Below are positions 6,091-6,800 of a DNA stretch of 6,800 nt, one piece after another. The DNA is from Bacillota bacterium. Its GTDB lineage: Bacteria; Eremiobacterota; SpSt-956; JAKJGF01. The position numbers were made by a program, and so were the translations under genes. The notes beneath the pieces are model-generated. The model had not been told where the DNA came from and ran no database searches. It saw nothing but the letters and a program-made list of their open reading frames with translations. Numbering within the stretch: position 1 is the first letter of the stretch; each line of letters starts with the position of its first letter. The DNA is taken from contig JAKPQU010000369.1 of assembly GCA_029555925.1 (NCBI GenBank), positions 1 to 6,800 of the forward strand, in the 5' to 3' direction.

Positions 6091-6122
6091 AGGGAGAGAG
6101 GCTAGAAAGCCAGAAATAAATG
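6091..6122 (+). promoter_or_regulatory. dnaK: Distant ribosome binding site of dnaK with small spacer hairpin
   Basis: The purine tract AGGGAGAGAGG (6091-6101) is the only good Shine-Dalgarno match but ends 18 bases before ATG 6120. GGCT (6100-6103) and AGCC (6108-6111) can pair around an AGAA loop. Folding this would bring the remaining tract (to 6099) to an effective distance of about 8 bases from the start codon. An in-frame TAA (6117-6119) directly before the ATG rules out an upstream start. Confidence 0.5.
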
Positions 6123-6800
6123 AGTAGAATAGTAGGAATTGACCTAGGTACAACTAATTCGCTGATTGCTGTTATGGAAGGAGGAGAACCAGTAGTTATT
6201 CCGAGTTCCGAAGGTAATGAACTGGTTCCTTCTGTTGTCGGTTTCTCAAAAACAGGAGAAAGATTAGTAGGTGATATAGCGAAACGTCAGGCTATAAGTA
6301 ACCCGGAACGTACTATAGCTTCTATAAAACGTCATATGGGGACTAATTATACGGTCAAGATAGATGATAAAGAATATACTCCTCAGGAAATATCCGCTAT
6401 GATATTACATAAAATGAAAATGGATGCAGAAGCTTATCTCGGTGAACCAGTTGAAAAAGCTGTCATTACAGTTCCGGCTTATTTTAATGACAGTGAAAGA
6501 CAGGCAACTAAAGATGCAGGAACTATTGCAGGTCTGGATGTTGTAAGAATTATAAACGAACCTACAGCCTCTTCTCTTGCTTATGGACTGGATAAACTCT
6601 ATGAGACTGAGACGATTCTTGTATATGATCTGGGCGGAGGAACATTTGATGTATCCATACTTGAGATAGGTGGCGGAGTCTTTGAGGTAATAGCTACATG
6701 CGGTGATATGAGACTTGGTGGAGATGACTGGGATCAGAGAATCATGGATTATCTGGTTGAAGAATTTACAAAACAATACACCATTGATTTACGCACCGAT
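6120..6800 (+). CDS. dnaK: Molecular chaperone DnaK (Hsp70), 3'-truncated by window
   Basis: The first 227 residues are visible and cover part of the ATPase domain; the gene continues past the window edge. DnaK is the cytoplasmic Hsp70 that cycles on client proteins with DnaJ and GrpE. Visible motifs are phosphate-1 loop GIDLGTTNS (6-14), the catalytic lysine K70 in SIKRHMG, VPAYFND (118-124), [11 protein letters not shown] (146-156), phosphate-2 loop [10 protein letters not shown] (170-179) and GGDDWDQ. P119 and D170 are each 24 positions earlier than their E. coli equivalents (P143, D194), so the ATPase-domain insert of proteobacterial DnaK is absent, as in Firmicutes. NEPTASS replaces the more usual NEPTAAA. 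The start is fixed by a preceding in-frame TAA. dnaK lies 184 bases after grpE and has its own promoter(s) and a structured leader. Confidence 0.98.
   Translation, partial: MSRIVGIDLGTTNSLIAVMEGGEPVVIPSSEGNELVPSVVGFSKTGERLVGDIAKRQAISNPERTIASIKRHMGTNYTVKIDDKEYTPQEISAMILHKMKMDAEAYLGEPVEKAVITVPAYFNDSERQATKDAGTIAGLDVVRIINEPTASSLAYGLDKLYETETILVYDLGGGTFDVSILEIGGGVFEVIATCGDMRLGGDDWDQRIMDYLVEEFTKQYTIDLRTD

Noticed and set aside
6405..6776. 123-codon open frame on the minus strand
   Set aside because: It lies wholly antisense within dnaK, whose protein motifs are unmistakable; the minus-strand product is a composition shadow with no recognisable features.

Overview
The window is a stretch of an AT-rich bacterial chromosome with all genes on the + strand. 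Its core is the heat-shock chaperone cluster hrcA - grpE - dnaK. The visible DnaK ATPase domain lacks the roughly 24-residue segment that E. coli DnaK has between K70 and the VPAYF motif. That absence is typical of Firmicutes and several other mostly monoderm or deep lineages. I cannot name a species; a low-GC Firmicute-like bacterium or a candidate phylum fits best.

Layout. Bases 1-2205 hold the 3' part of a large gene for a PHP-domain plus SMC/ABC-type ATPase protein (TrlF-like); its start lies before the window. A 98-base gap follows, with three GGATT copies at a 9-base period and a double inverted repeat. A one-pass membrane protein of unknown function (2304-3110) comes next. An 87-base gap then carries a short hairpin overlapping a well-formed extended -10 promoter for hrcA (3198-4223). 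A 101-base leader with a bulged hairpin separates hrcA from grpE (4325-5935). The 184-base gap before dnaK holds two overlapping promoter-like sites and a structured leader. dnaK (6120 onward) runs off the right edge.

How the genes work together. HrcA is the repressor of class I heat-shock genes, DnaK is the Hsp70 chaperone, and GrpE is its nucleotide exchange factor. hrcA and grpE are probably co-transcribed, and dnaK has its own promoter(s) with the same architecture as the hrcA promoter. No recognisable CIRCE operator (HrcA's usual site) was found by eye in any of the three leaders.

The most unusual item is GrpE. It is 536 residues long, whereas the usual length is roughly 200. A normal GrpE domain occupies only about residues 380-536. 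The N-terminal 350 residues contain three clear copies, and a fourth degenerate one, of a helical module of about 60 residues repeating every 89-95 residues. I do not recognise this module. The second most unusual item is the dnaK leader, where one CCTCTCC segment can pair either with a decoy purine tract or with the purine tract nearest the start codon. This suggests a structural switch on a heat-shock mRNA.
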